Source of the DNA: Pilatotrama ljubarskyi
Lineage: Eukaryota > Basidiomycota > Agaricomycetes > Polyporales > Polyporaceae
Assembly (NCBI GenBank): GCA_022385805.1
Contig: MU277683.1
Coordinates: forward strand, 476,321-540,320
Length of the DNA: 64,000 nt
Reading direction: 5' to 3'
Position 1 is the first letter of the stretch, and each line of letters starts with the position of its first letter. A program made the position numbers and the translations under genes. The notes beneath the pieces are model-generated. The model ran no database searches and was not told where the DNA came from. It saw only the letters and a list, made by a program, of their open reading frames with translations. Shown one piece after another: positions 1-10,786 of the stretch.

Positions 1-919
1 TCCCTTCTACACCCCGGAGGTAGGCCGTCCCTCGCCGCGTCCGACGCCTCTCATCCGGCCTCACAGGAGTACTTCCTCGGCCTCCCCAAAGCACCGTACA
101 CCCTCCCCGGGTTTCACGTCTCGTCCCTTCCCGCAGACCGTGCGCCCTCTTCTCCCGCGTACTGAGAACGTGCGACTGACGAAATTATCCCGTGTCAGTG
201 CCCCCTATAGAACCCGCAGAACCCCCGCTGCTTCCGGCGCCTTCTGCCCCAGAAGTCGTCCTCTTCGTGGGCTACCCCGCGCTCGGAAAGTCGTCCTTCT
301 TTCGCACCCACTTTGCGCCGGCGGGGTACGTGCATGTGAACCAGGACACGCTCAAGACGCGCGCCAAGTGCGTCAAGGCCACCGAGCAGGCGCTCAAGGA
401 CGGCCAGAGCGTCGTCGTGGGTGCGTGGGCCTGTCATCCCACATGCGAGAGTCGTTTCAATGGGCGCTGCAGATAACACGAATCGCGACAAAGCGACGCG
501 TCAGTACTACGTGAACATCGCAAAGAAGTACAAGGCATCCGTGAGGTAGTCGGCGGCTCTCACGGATGTCGATCCGCTTGCTCACTGCAGCTTGGCTTCG
601 CAGGTGCATACATTTCGCCGGCTCGCTCGAGCTTGCCTGGCACAACAACCTATACCGCGCATACAACCTACCGCCCGAGCTAGCCGCCTCCGAGGTGAGC
701 CTTCGCTTGTGTTTCCGCCGGCAAGACGTCGACTTACCGCGCGCTCAGCCAAAACGCGATCTCGTGCCCTACAGCGCGTTTACGGGCTTCCGCGCCGACT
801 TCGAGGAGCCCACCGTGGACGAGGGCTTCGCGGAGGTGCGCAAGGTCAACTTTGTGTTTGAGGGCGACGAGGAGGCGCGTCGGCGCTGGAGCATGTGGCT
901 GCAGATCGACGGCAAGTAG
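1..919 (+). CDS. Bifunctional polynucleotide phosphatase/kinase, 3' part (5' end outside window)
   Basis: DNA-end repair enzyme that phosphorylates 5'-hydroxyl ends and removes 3'-phosphates; nuclear. Only the linker and kinase half are inside the window. Exons read as 1-19, 67-139, 199-420, 473-545, 604-694 and 749-919, joined in frame by short GT-AG introns; the 54-base intron at 695-748 is a multiple of three. The exon from 199 carries the P-loop GYPALGKSS, followed by the DNTNRD segment and the [13 protein letters not shown] segment typical of PNKP kinase domains; the C-terminal part ends in [10 protein letters not shown] and WLQIDGK. The [16 protein letters not shown] segment at the window start matches the region just after the phosphatase domain in fungal homologues. 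It is convergent with the next gene, 216 bases away. Identification is from motif order. Confidence 0.88.
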
Positions 920-1135
920 GTACGTGAGTAGCGCGGCGAGGCGTCCGGACGGACGCTTTGTTACATGTATGTATTCTATGCGGATTGGTGCATGCTGCGG
1001 ACACGCTCGACTTGGGGCAAACGGGCGGATCGTGGCCGCGTGAAGGTGACGATTTGTAGGGGTACAGATGCGTTTCACAGGGTCCTCGTACATCAGCGTG
1101 ACTTACAGCTTACGCGCGCGGTGGTATCATCATGA

Positions 1136-2017
1136 TCATTCGTCCTCGACTTTCTTCAGTCCACTGACATCCCTCGTTCCCCTGAGAGATGGGTGCAGCG
1201 TCAGTTCCAAGTACAGAGGAGACGCAGACGGGATGGACGTACATGAGAGGCATCCCGAACACGTCTATCGCGTCGATCCGCGTCTCGTCCTCGTCTCCCT
1301 GATTCGACATGACGAAGATCTGCGCCACGCACACAGCGCGTCAGCACGCTCCGTCCTGGTCCCCAGCGCAGGCCCACTCACATGCAAGCTGTTCACGGAC
1401 TGGAACCGGACGAAGCGGAGCGGGATCTTGCGGCCCTCGCGCACGTCGTCCTCGGAGAGCTCGAGCTCCTGCACGACGCTCTTCTCGTCCTCGACGTCGT
1501 CGAATCCGAGCGACGGCTTGTTCGTCACGAGCCGGATCTTGCGCGGCCCTTGCGCCGCGTTCGCCGTCTGCAGCACGATCGAGCGGATCTTCACGCTCTG
1601 GTTGAACTGTGTGGCGGGTGGGCGCCAGGCAGACAGGTGGCGCGGACAATGTGGGAGGTGCACCACGTATGAGACGATAGGGCAAGGGAGGTGTGAGTGA
1701 GAGTATGCGGGCGGATGGGTGTGAGGGGGGGGGGGGACGTACGGGGAGGGTGAGGAGGAGCTGTTCGTCTGCGTCGCTCAGGACGTATGCGCTGCCCGTG
1801 TTCCTCTTCTTGTCCGCGACTATGGACTTTAGCGTGTGCTCTTGCGACTCGTTGAGGCACGTCAGCTGCGAGAGGTCGAGGTACTCGAGCAGCGAGACCT
1901 GCGGGACGCGATCGCGTGTCAGTCAGTGGTCAGTACTCCGGTAGTGCGCCACTGCGCTCGTAGATCTCGAGTTCACGGCGATCGGACGCGATGTGGGCTC
2001 ACTTCTGCTTCGGCCAT
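1136..2017 (-). CDS. PITH domain protein (C-terminal domain of thioredoxin-like 1 family, stand-alone)
   Basis: Small protein made of a PITH (proteasome-interacting thioredoxin) domain, a beta-sandwich that in TXNL1 binds the 26S proteasome. The start ATG at 2017 gives MAEAE and a first intron, then LLEYLDLSQLTCLNES, then DADEQLLLTL, then FNQSVKIRSIVLQTAN with IRLVTNKPSLGFDD, and IFVMSNQGDEDETRIDAIDV with FGMPL. The last short exon reads GTRDVSGLKKVEDE and ends at a stop at 1136-1138; this matches the usual LKKVEE-type tail of the family. No thioredoxin CxxC domain is present, so this is the short form common in fungi. At least four introns are needed. Exact role in this organism is inferred from the family. 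Confidence 0.83.
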
Positions 2018-2292
2018 TGCTACGACTTTTGCTGAGGTTGGCGTGGACGAGGTTTGCGGACGCGTCTGCGGACGGAGGAGAGTCGAAGGAAGCTCGGATT
2101 AAGAGTTTGTACAGGGTAGTACGTATGTCGTAATGCCAGACTCGGGAGATTAGATAAGATCGAGACGACCGCCACCGCAGAAACAGAGAGCACACCACAA
2201 CCACCCCCGTAAAATCATACCCGCCAAAAGAACAAGAACCCTCCAGCCAGACCAGCGAGAACCGACGCCACACATGCGAGCGTGCGCCGCGG

Positions 2293-4820
2293 CTATACGA
2301 TCACACACTCGTCTTTCGCGTCCTGACGCGTCGGTCGAGCCATGTTTGCCCGCTTGTTCCCGTTCCGCTTCATCTCGGTCAGCCGGTTCATAGCCCTCTT
2401 GTTTCCTTGTGCTACAATAGAAGATGCCGAGTGAGCATCGTCAAACTCGACGGCCACTACGGAGATGAGAGGGACCGACCTGCCGCGCGCATATACCACC
2501 GCTTCGCGAACTCGATGTCCTGCTTCACGCCGATGCCGACTTCCGCGTAGTATCCGACCGCGTACTCGGCCTTGCTCAGACCCTTGTTCGCGGCCCTCCT
2601 CGCCCACAGGTACGCCTCCGAGTCGCTCTGCTTCAGTACGCCCTCGCTGCCTGTCAGATACCACCCGCTCAGCGCCAGCTCCGCCTCAGCATGGCCCTTC
2701 TCCGCGGCTTTCGTGTACCAAGCTATCGACCGCCGAGGGTCGACTGGGCAAGTGAGGGTGCCGTACTCGTAGCACTGCCCGAGCTTGAACTGCGAATGCG
2801 TGTAACCAAGATGTGCGGCGCGCGTGTACAGCTCTTTCGCGTAGGCCGGGTCGTGCGGGACCACACCGTTGTTCGGGTTCTCGTACAGCATCGCCAGCTC
2901 GTGCAGCGCGTGCGGGTTCTCCTCGTCGGCTTGCTCTGCCGCGCGTCGCAGCCACCCTATCGCCTCCCGCGGATTAGGTTGCTGCTTGAGGAGCCCTCGC
3001 AGCAGGATAACGCCGAGCTTATACATCGCCGCGGTGTCGCCGAGCGAAGCGGCTTTACGGTAGAATGCGGCTGCGCGTTGTGGGTCCGCCTTCGTGCCCG
3101 CGCCGATCTCGTTGCACACGGCGACGCGGTAGCATGCCGCTGGGTGGTTCTGCTTCGCGGCTTGCAGATAGAGGTGGTACGCGCGCTCGTGGTCGACCTG
3201 GAGCCCGAGCGTGCCGGTCCCGTGGCAGTTCGCGAGGAAGAACTGCGCTTCGTCGTACGGCTGTCCCTGGGTTGCCAGTCTCCGAATGACCTTGAGCGAC
3301 TCCGCGATGAGAGAGTCACGGTATTTGCGGAGTCCGCGCTGCTCTTTCGCGTCCTGACCGATCTTCTTCGCGGCATCGATGAGATACTTTGCGTACTGGA
3401 AGTGCGCCTCCGGATCGGGATCGTCCTTGATGCGCTGACGGTACTGGTCGATGTATTCCTTCGTATAGGGCGGCGCGCTGAGGTCGATGGCCTTTGTCTT
3501 TTGCGTACGCGGGGTGACAGATGCCGTTGTCTCTGATCGCTGCAAGCGTGGTCGGTTCATCTCAAAGTCCGGCTCTTCCGGCGGGGGAGGCGGAGGACCA
3601 AACGAAGAGGCGTTGGAGGGCCCTCTGGCCAAGCTCGTTTGCGAAGCAGCAGGATATGCTCCAGGTGGGCCGGGCTGGTAGGGCCCAGGACCCAAGTAGG
3701 GCACAGACTGGCTTGCCGGAATGGGGCCGGGTCCCTGCTGATACGGAGCATATGGGGCTCCTGGAGGACCTGGAGGTGGGTAAGGCGACGCAGAAGGACC
3801 AGGGGGAGGGAATGTATGTGACGGGCCAGGAGGAAGATGGGGTGTGTGCGATCGAGGTGGAGGGTAGGCAGACGCAGATGGGCCTGGGGGATATTGCTGG
3901 TTCATCGACGGCGGTGGACCACCAGGAGGGGGCCCCATACCGAGGACGTCTGAAGCAGCCGCATACAGGTGATTGAACTCGTTGGGAGGTGGCGAGACGT
4001 TGAACTGCGGCTGAACGCCATGCCCATGCCAACTGGGGGGCGGAGGAGGGTACCCACCGTTCCCATAGCCATTCTGGACAGGGTGGAACATGGGATCGTC
4101 GTACGAGTAGAGGCTGGTACCGTCAGTCTCCGTGGAGGCATCTGGGGGCAGCGAGTCGTGACCTTCACTGTACATACTGACGTAACCGCTGTTTCCGCTT
4201 CCTCCAGAGTGAACAGAGTTGGACCGCATGGAGTTGTCAACCCGACCGGGAGGCTGACGGCGCATCTGGTCCGGAGACAAGGGAAGACCACCGCCGATGG
4301 GCGGACCCATACGCTGAGGCGACTGCATAGAGCGCATGGACATGGACGTTCCTGCACGAGGGATAGGGTCGCCCGGAGGAGGGCCTCTTGGGGAGGGGCC
4401 GCGCTGGGCGATATGCATGTTGCCGAACTGATCTGCGACGCTGTTTGGGTCATACGGCGGGGGCAATGGAGGGACGGCGTCATGCTCTCCATACTGATCC
4501 GCGTGAATCTGGGTGTTGATAGCAGGAACTGAACGGTTTTGGTGACGCATGAGAGGTTGAGTCACTGCTCGGATGGACGAGGAGAGGGCGGTGGGAAGCG
4601 ACAGTTAGGACGTTCCACCGCCTGAGACGGGACGGAGCTCACTGTTATCCTGTCCGTTGGGCGAGCCTTGCCAGTGGCCAGGGCCGTCGGCGGGGGAGGA
4701 GTGCTCTGGCTGGAGGGGAGGGCTGTTCCAGGCTTGACCGTTGGGAGGCATGCCCTGGCGACGGGACTGCCTGTTGGTGGGAGGAGGCGAAGGGTGCTGC
4801 TGGTCTTGCTGGTCGGACAT
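2293..4820 (-). CDS. SKT5/CHS4-type chitin synthase activator with Sel1 repeats and a CaaX end
   Basis: Likely regulator of chitin synthase III at the plasma membrane and septum. The N-terminal half is low-complexity and rich in Pro, Gly, Ser and Gln. The C-terminal half (from about residue 430 on) is a run of about seven Sel1-type repeats (patterns such as AYHLYLQAAKQNHPAACYR, YTRAAHLGYTHSQFKLG, WYTKAAEKGHAEA). A final intron joins MRAA to QGNKRAMNRLTEM and the protein ends in CVIV, a CaaX prenylation box, as in yeast Skt5. The upstream exon starting at ATG 4820 (MSDQQDQQHPSPPPTNRQ) joins the main exon, which is open from 4565, across a short gap at about 4565-4612 whose splice sites are not certain. 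A GGA-rich microsatellite lies upstream near 4920-4960. Confidence 0.85.
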
Positions 4821-5141
4821 CGCGTTCAGGAGAGGTGGTGGTCGTCACGAGCGTGCAGCCTACGCAGCGAGGCTGGGTGCGAAGACGAATGCGGGGGACG
4901 GGGGAGAGGTGGGGGAGGACGGGGACGGGGAGGAGGAGGAGGAGGAGGAGATGAGAGCTGTGGGACAGAGCGCACAGCCGGCGCTGTCCCGCGTGCATGC
5001 AATCAACGAATATCCAGACACCGCACTCGCATTTCTGCCACACCGTCCGTCGTCAATCATCGGCCTCGCAAACGAGGCAGGATACATATACGCCCAGGAG
5101 TGGGTACAGCCAATAATGATACGAGTATGTAAAGGTACCTG

Positions 5142-7703
5142 CTACGACGTGCTCTCTGCGACAGCGGCCACCGGAGCGCTCCCATTCACCCCTTCCTCCT
5201 TCCCCGTCGTGCCCGCGTCGGGCATCGCAGAGTCCTCCCCCGTCGGCTCAGCCTTCTCCTCCGCAGGCGGCGGTCGGTCTTCTGCAGCCATCTCGACGTC
5301 CCCCGTCGGCTCTGTTTTGTGCGCGACGGACGGGGAGGCCGCAGACGGCGCCCCGTTCCACGCCCATTCCTCCAGAACCCTCTCCACCCTTTGCCTCTCC
5401 AGCCCCTTCGCCGTCCTCCGCACCTTCACGATCACGTCCCTCTTCCGCTCGACGCGCGCCGCCTCCCCGTCCTCCGCCTCCGCATCACCCCTTCCGCTGA
5501 CCCACTCTCGCACCCAGTCTGATCCCTTCGTGTCCGGTCTCCGTACTTTCAGCGTCTTGCTCTCCCTCTCCGTCGGTCCCTCCTCTACGTGGTCCCAAGC
5601 GGGCCGCTTGAAGTTACGAAACAGCTCGACGCTGTCCTCGCTGCTCTCCATAGCCACCCGCTTCCGCTTGTTGCCCATGCCGTTCGCTGCAGCCTCACCG
5701 TTGACTGACTTTGCCTTTCGATGGCTCCGGTTCTCGTCGTCACTTGAGTATCCTGCCGCGTGCCGAACCCGCCAACGGAGCTCCCTCGCGAGCGCAGGTG
5801 CATCCTTGATACGGTCCCCAGGTACTTCCTCCTTCGCCTGGCGCTTCGCAGGATCCGTCCCACGTTCCATAGTCCTTGCCTCAGCCACAAGGAAGTCGGC
5901 CAGTGCTTCAACAGACTCCAGGACCCGAGGAGGAAATTCTTCCCTTGCTTTAAGGTCACGCAAGTACTTCTCCCCAGCGTACCAGCACAACCTTAGGCGG
6001 CGTTAACGTACAGCGCAGACGAGGCAAATCGCGAGACGTACTTCACGAAGAACGGGAATCTGAATCTCTTTGGGACATGCGTGGCTATCTCGATTTCCCG
6101 GACACGTAGTTCTGTGTGTTTCCATTGAGCGCAAGAGGCGCGTGTAATGCCTGTCAGTACTCACGCGTCGGGACGTTGTATGAATGCAAGAAATTGCCTC
6201 CGAAGACCAGCGTATCCACAGGCGTGTACTACAGAACAGCCGTCAATGGTGGTTAGACAGGACCAAGATATGCAAAGTCTCACCACAGCGTGTATCCATC
6301 CCGTAGGGATGATCATCGTGTTGCCCGTCTTCAACTCCACCTTGAACACTTCGTCGCACATATCCCCGAGCCACGAATGATTCTGGACCTCAGTTCCTGA
6401 CCATCGTTCGTAAGCGGCCAGGTTTGCTGGCGTAGGGCGGATGAAGTAGAACACCTGTGACAACCAAACCACCGTCGTATTCGTCACTGCAGCACGCATG
6501 CAAGACGGACACACCTTCGCGCCGCTCAAGATATGATAATAGACGGACGACCCAGCGAAGTCGATATGCCAGTCCTGCGTAAGGCGTCGTTAGTTTGGAG
6601 AGGTACGTACGAACTGAGTCGACCTACTGTCCACGCGCCACCAACACCCATAAGACAGTACAGCTGCACCTTTGGATAGTTATGACCCCGGCCCTTCTTG
6701 GTATTTGGCCAGAACTTCTCTACCCAGTCCAGTTCACGGACGATACGGGGAGGAAGGACTTGGTCCGCTAACGGCGTGCCGGAGATTTCAAGCGAGATGA
6801 CGTTCCGTATCTTGTCTCGCTTTGAGGTTTCGGTATGCCAGTACTCGAGCCATTTGCCCAATGTCCAGTTCGGACTGTTCGACTGAGTTGCGACGTCTGA
6901 AGGTGCGACAAGCGATATGACGACATAAGCACAGATGCCTCCTAGGCGCACACGCCTGCGCCGGTGCTGACCAGCGAACGCACCGATGACTTCCACCGGG
7001 TGATCCTCACCCAGGACCTCGACGACATCGTCAACGCTGAAACCATCCGGCGGCATCTTCATACCCAGACCCTCCTCCGACTCGACCACAATTGGCTCCT
7101 TCATGGCATTCTCGTCATTCTCCAGCCACTCGAGCCCAACCTCGCTACCCTTCATCCGCTTGAACGGGTCCCGCTTGATCACCTTCCCCTCCATCATACG
7201 CAGAAACCTGGTGGGATCCGCCTCCTGACCCGCGTTCAACCCCGCGTAGTCCCGCTGCGTCTTCTTCCGCGCAGATTTGCGCGCAGGTGGCTTCATGGTA
7301 ATCACCCGAGCAGGGTCCGCGTCCAGACAGGGTCTGCAGAACCTGTCGCCCCGACGACAGCATGCACACAGCGGTTAGCCACGGGATGAGCTGCATCAGG
7401 GTAAGAGTCGACGGACCATTTGCCTACGGCGTCGAGGTCTCCGCCTTCGCCGACGCACCGCCAGTGAAACCAGGTCTTGCACGCGTCGCAGCGGACCCAC
7501 TTCTCCTTGTCCGCCACGGCCTGCTCGCCCTCGCCCTCAGACTTGACCGGTGTATCCTTGCATGCCGGACACTTGTCGTCGTCCCCGTCATCATGGTCGT
7601 CCTCCCCTTCTTGCGCGGGCTGGGTCTGTGAATCATCGTCGGTGGCGCCTGTAGGGTCGGGCGTCTTCTGTGTCCTGCCGGAACGGCGTCGTGAGCGGGC
7701 CAT
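5142..7703 (-). CDS. JHD1: JmjC histone lysine demethylase of the JHD1/KDM2 family with N-terminal PHD finger
   Basis: Fe(II)- and 2-oxoglutarate-dependent demethylase expected to act on methylated H3K36 in the nucleus. The start at 7703 gives a basic, acidic-patch N-terminus, then a PHD finger (first CPAC at residues 45-48, then [12 protein letters not shown] and, after splicing, KWFCRPC). The JmjC core is split over several exons: [13 protein letters not shown] holds the H-x-D iron ligands, and GWIHAVYTP, joined by splicing, holds the second His; FGGNFLHS follows. An [10 protein letters not shown] exon leads into a long, charged, disordered tail ending in VAAVAESTS. Domain order PHD-JmjC with this linker (about 65 residues rich in K/R/E) is the fungal JHD1 layout. 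Tandem with the SKT5-like gene, separated by about 320 bases with no recognisable gene. Confidence 0.9.
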
Positions 7704-8129
7704 TGTGCGGGTGTGGTCGCTGGGAGGCCGGCTGTACGATGCAAGACCGAAGTGAAAGTAGATCTAGCACACGCGACGGAGGCCGTGGGCGGGCGGAAGA
7801 GAGGAAAGGAGAGGGGGAGGTGAGACCGTCGACGCAGCAGCTAGACGCCGGCGACATTTCCGCAAACGGCAGCGGCCCCGGACCGTCGCGTCTCCAGCCA
7901 CACTGGACTAGAGAGTCGGAGCTCGCTGGGACTCTGGTCCAATGTCTCTCACTCTCACTCTCACTCTCCCCGAAGACGTCTCTCACTTGGTCCATCTCTC
8001 TCCGAAGCAAGTGGCCGCTCTGTCTGCAGTCCGAGTCCGTGCCAGTGCTCGCATCGGAAACACCGTCCTCGCTTTCTCAAGCAGCTGATATCTGATCATG
8101 TTCACCGCAGGCGCAAGAGTGCGGAAGCA

Positions 8130-8450
8130 TCGCTCGCCCTTCACCCGGCTGGCGTCCTGCATGGCAATCTGTCAGAGGCGTCCTTCATACCAGACGGTGA
8201 CAAAGTCTTCGTTGTCGGGTTTGGAGACGAGTCGGATGGCGAACACGACTGCCCGAAGCCGCCAGAGTTGGCCCTGGAAGTGGGCATGTTCAGCCCTAAT
8301 AACATCGACGTCCGGTGCGCTCAGCCTATGACGCGTTCGAGAGGTTCGAATGGTGGATATCATGCCGAGTACGTACTCCCGCGTTGCCCTAACTCAGACT
8401 CTCCCGCAGGGAAACCGTGGCGATACAGATCCATTTTATCTCTTCGGTGA
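8130..8450 (+). pseudogene. Protein-kinase-like remnant (catalytic-loop region only)
   Basis: Read on the plus strand, one frame gives LALHPAGVLHGNLSEASF followed by GDKVFVVGFGDESD. This resembles the catalytic loop and DFG region of the many fungal kinase-like proteins (HSAGVLHGDL...VFLIDFG). The expected catalytic HGD is HGN, and DFG reads GFG, so it is unlikely to be active. Further on, YDAFERFEWWISC looks like the usual tail, but it lies in another frame from the loop and no normal-length intron joins them. A good 41-base GT-AG intron then leads to a stop at 8448-8450. No convincing N-lobe exon was found upstream; MSLTLTLTLPEDVSHLVHL at 7941 is in a usable place but does not join in frame. 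Could be a real short gene with unseen introns; relic is preferred. Confidence 0.4.
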
Positions 8451-9008
8451 GCCGATCGACATAGAAACAAGCATAGCGCAAGGGGAAGAGGGCCTCTTCA
8501 ACGTGGCTCTCGGCCATAGGAACGAAGTCGACTGGGCACGGCGGGAGGTCGATATAGTCTACGACTTGTTCCAGGATACCCTGCGGAGGCATGAAGTTAC
8601 CAGCGTGGTGGCTCAGAGGAAGGCCAGCTCAAAGCTTGGAAGCGGGTACTTAGTGCAGCGATCGTCCGTTCGGACAACGATAGTAAGTAGAAAAGCCGGT
8701 ATATCTCTTCTGGCGCTCTCATGCGGAGCAGTGCCGCTCCAGGTGACTGAGTAGAGTAGCAGATGAAAGCGCTCCAGTCCGGATGTTCAGTTGATGATAG
8801 GAAACCCGTGTTGCGCTATAAAACAGTGTAGTGTCACAGAGTCTAGCGAATGATGCTACTAAGCGACGTAAAGTACGAATGGAGTGGAAACGAATGCAGC
8901 AGACAGTGCAACAGCGATCGACGAACAGCAACAACCTACACCCAGTCCCGCTCTCTCTAACATCCGCGTCCTCGATGCAGTCCAAGCCGATAGAGGTGAC
9001 GACAGCGG
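8451..9008. other. Intergenic stretch
   Basis: No gene is recognised here. Short open frames exist on both strands but have no family features. It is bounded by the kinase-like remnant and the stop codon of the Hsp40 gene, and probably holds the Hsp40 3' untranslated region. Confidence 0.5.
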
Positions 9009-10508
9009 CTACTGGTTCGCGCATTGCACACGTGGTTGGTCTTCATCCTCGTCCATGGCGTCCTCGCCAGCTGCGCGCTCGCGCTGCCGCTGGTCGACCT
9101 CGTCCATTTGTACCTCTTCGAGCACAATATTTGAAGGGAATTTCTCGACAGGTTGCCGAGGAGGAAGGGCTTGCTCGAGAAGAGGAATGAGCGCGGGGTC
9201 GATGCGATCGGGGAACTTCACGGATATCCGGACGAACAGGTCGCCGGGTTCGTGGTGTCGCTGTGATGGCATACCCTGGCCGTGGATGACCTTGAGGTCG
9301 TCTGTAAGATGATCAGAACGACGAACTATCGAAGACAGCCAACAGCACGTCGACATACCGTGCTTGAGGACCTCTCCGGGAGGAATGGTGACAATAAGCG
9401 CGCGGTCGTCCAGATGCCGAATCGCGAATTGGCCACCGCCCAAAGCGGTGAGCAGGTCGACCTCCTGCTCGTAGAAGAGGTCGTTGTCCTGACGCCTGAA
9501 TCGCTCGTGCGGCTTCTCTTCGATAACGATGATGACATCTCCAGGAGTGACGCCCGGCGCCTGGTCGCTCTCCCCGCGGAAGGTGATGGTCTGGCCACCG
9601 CGCATGCCCTTGTCGATGTGAACCTCGAGCATCTTCTTCTCGGCGATGACCTTCTTCCCGTTGCAGTGCTTGCACTTGTCCTTGTGGTTGATGATCTCGC
9701 CGGAGCCGTTACAGTCGTCGCAAGGCTGCTGGAGCTGCTGGATCATGGGGCCCATCTGACGGAGCGTGACCTTGATACCGCGGCCAGAGCAGGATGTGCA
9801 CGGACGAACGGCGCCCTCCTTGCCGCCCTTGCCGCTGCACTTGGGGCAGATGACGTTGCGGGTAAGGGCGAGCTTCGTGGTCTTGCCCTTGTAGAGATCT
9901 TCGAGGGTGACGTGGATGCGGTGGACGAGATCTTTCGTCTTGCGGGGGCCGGGAGAGCGTGATGGACCGCCAAAGAATCCGCCTCCGCCAAACAGTTGGC
10001 TGAAGAGGTCCTATTACAGGCGCGATGGTTAGGAGGGTGCGCATGCAGCAGCAGAATGACGATAAGACGTACTTGTGGGTCCATGCCACCCATGCCACCC
10101 GCATCGGAAAGGCCTGCCTCTCCTCGCGCATCGTAGATGCTGCGTTTCTGGGGATCGGAGAGGACCTCATACCTGTGTGAGATCAAGGACGGTGACTTAT
10201 GTGAGCAGGGGACCTGGGCAGTCTGACGGAGGAAATGACGTACGCGTGGGTCACCTCCTTGAAGAGTTCTGGGTCACCGCCCTTGTCTGGATGGAGCCGT
10301 AGCGCCCTGTACCGCAACAGTTAAATACGAAGAAGGTTAGAGGATAGGAGGGGGCTGTGGACAAACTTTTTGCGGTAGGCCTTCTTGAGCTCTGATTCGG
10401 AGGCATCTGGGGAGACCTCGAGGAGATCGTAGTATTTGCTGTGGCGAGATCAGATCGGAGGCGATCGAGCGGTGTAGACGAGAGTTGGACCTACGTTTCC
10501 TTGACCAT
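9009..10508 (-). CDS. YDJ1: Type I Hsp40 co-chaperone, YDJ1/MAS5-like, with CaaX box
   Basis: J-domain partner of cytosolic Hsp70 that stimulates ATP hydrolysis and binds unfolded clients. The first coding exon is only 14 bases (ATG at 10508, MVKE plus two bases). The J domain follows over two exons with the HPDKGG motif and AYEVLSDPQKRSIYDARGEAG. A Gly/Phe-rich stretch (LFGGGGFFGGPS) leads to four Cys motifs: CPKCSGKG, CTSCSGRG, CDDCNGSG and CKHCNGKK. The C-terminal client-binding domains include GDVIIVIEEKPHERFRR. The protein ends RVQCANQ; CANQ is a CaaX farnesylation box equivalent to the CASQ of yeast Ydj1. Stop at 9009-9011. A heat-shock-element-like array and a CCAAT box lie 140-170 bases upstream. 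Confidence 0.93.
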
Positions 10509-10649
10509 TGCGGGGTCGAGGGGGAGGGCGTACGGAGCGAAGGGAGGGAGTGGGAGGTAGGACGAGCAGAAAAGAGGATGGGTGGGGGAGAGTGGGAGGC
10601 AGCAGCAGCGTCTGCCGATAAAAGTCGCCGTCTGCGATCGAACACCGTC

Positions 10650-10676
10650 GAATCTCCTCGAACCTTCCCCTCCAAT
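10650..10676 (-). promoter_or_regulatory. Heat-shock-element-like array plus CCAAT box upstream of the Hsp40 gene
   Basis: Bases 10650-10667 read GAA-tc-TCC-tc-GAA-cc-TTC: four five-base units in the alternating GAA/TTC register bound by trimeric HSF, with one mismatch (TCC for TTC). A CCAAT core follows at 10672-10676. The site is 142-168 bases upstream of the ATG, a normal distance for a fungal promoter. Function is inferred from spacing and from the gene served. Confidence 0.55.
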
Positions 10677-10786
10677 CAGGCAGGCGTCCCCCGCTTTAGG
10701 AAGGTGCCCGCACAGCCACCCACGCACACGTTCTCGACATACATGTACTCGTCCAACATATCGATACAGCTGCTACAGTGCTAGGA

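Noticed and set aside
2691..3536. 281-codon plus-strand frame over the SKT5-like gene
   Set aside because: Exact shadow of the Sel1-repeat coding strand; no family features of its own.
4741..6006. 421-codon plus-strand frame opposite JHD1
   Set aside because: Antisense shadow of the disordered JHD1 tail, Ser/Ala-rich, crossing the intergenic region without a promoter.
8350..8754. 134-codon plus-strand frame and a minus frame reading DYIDLPPCPVDFVPMAES
   Set aside because: Neither strand shows a family or a convincing start; the kinase-like exon and Hsp40 3' flank explain the region as well.
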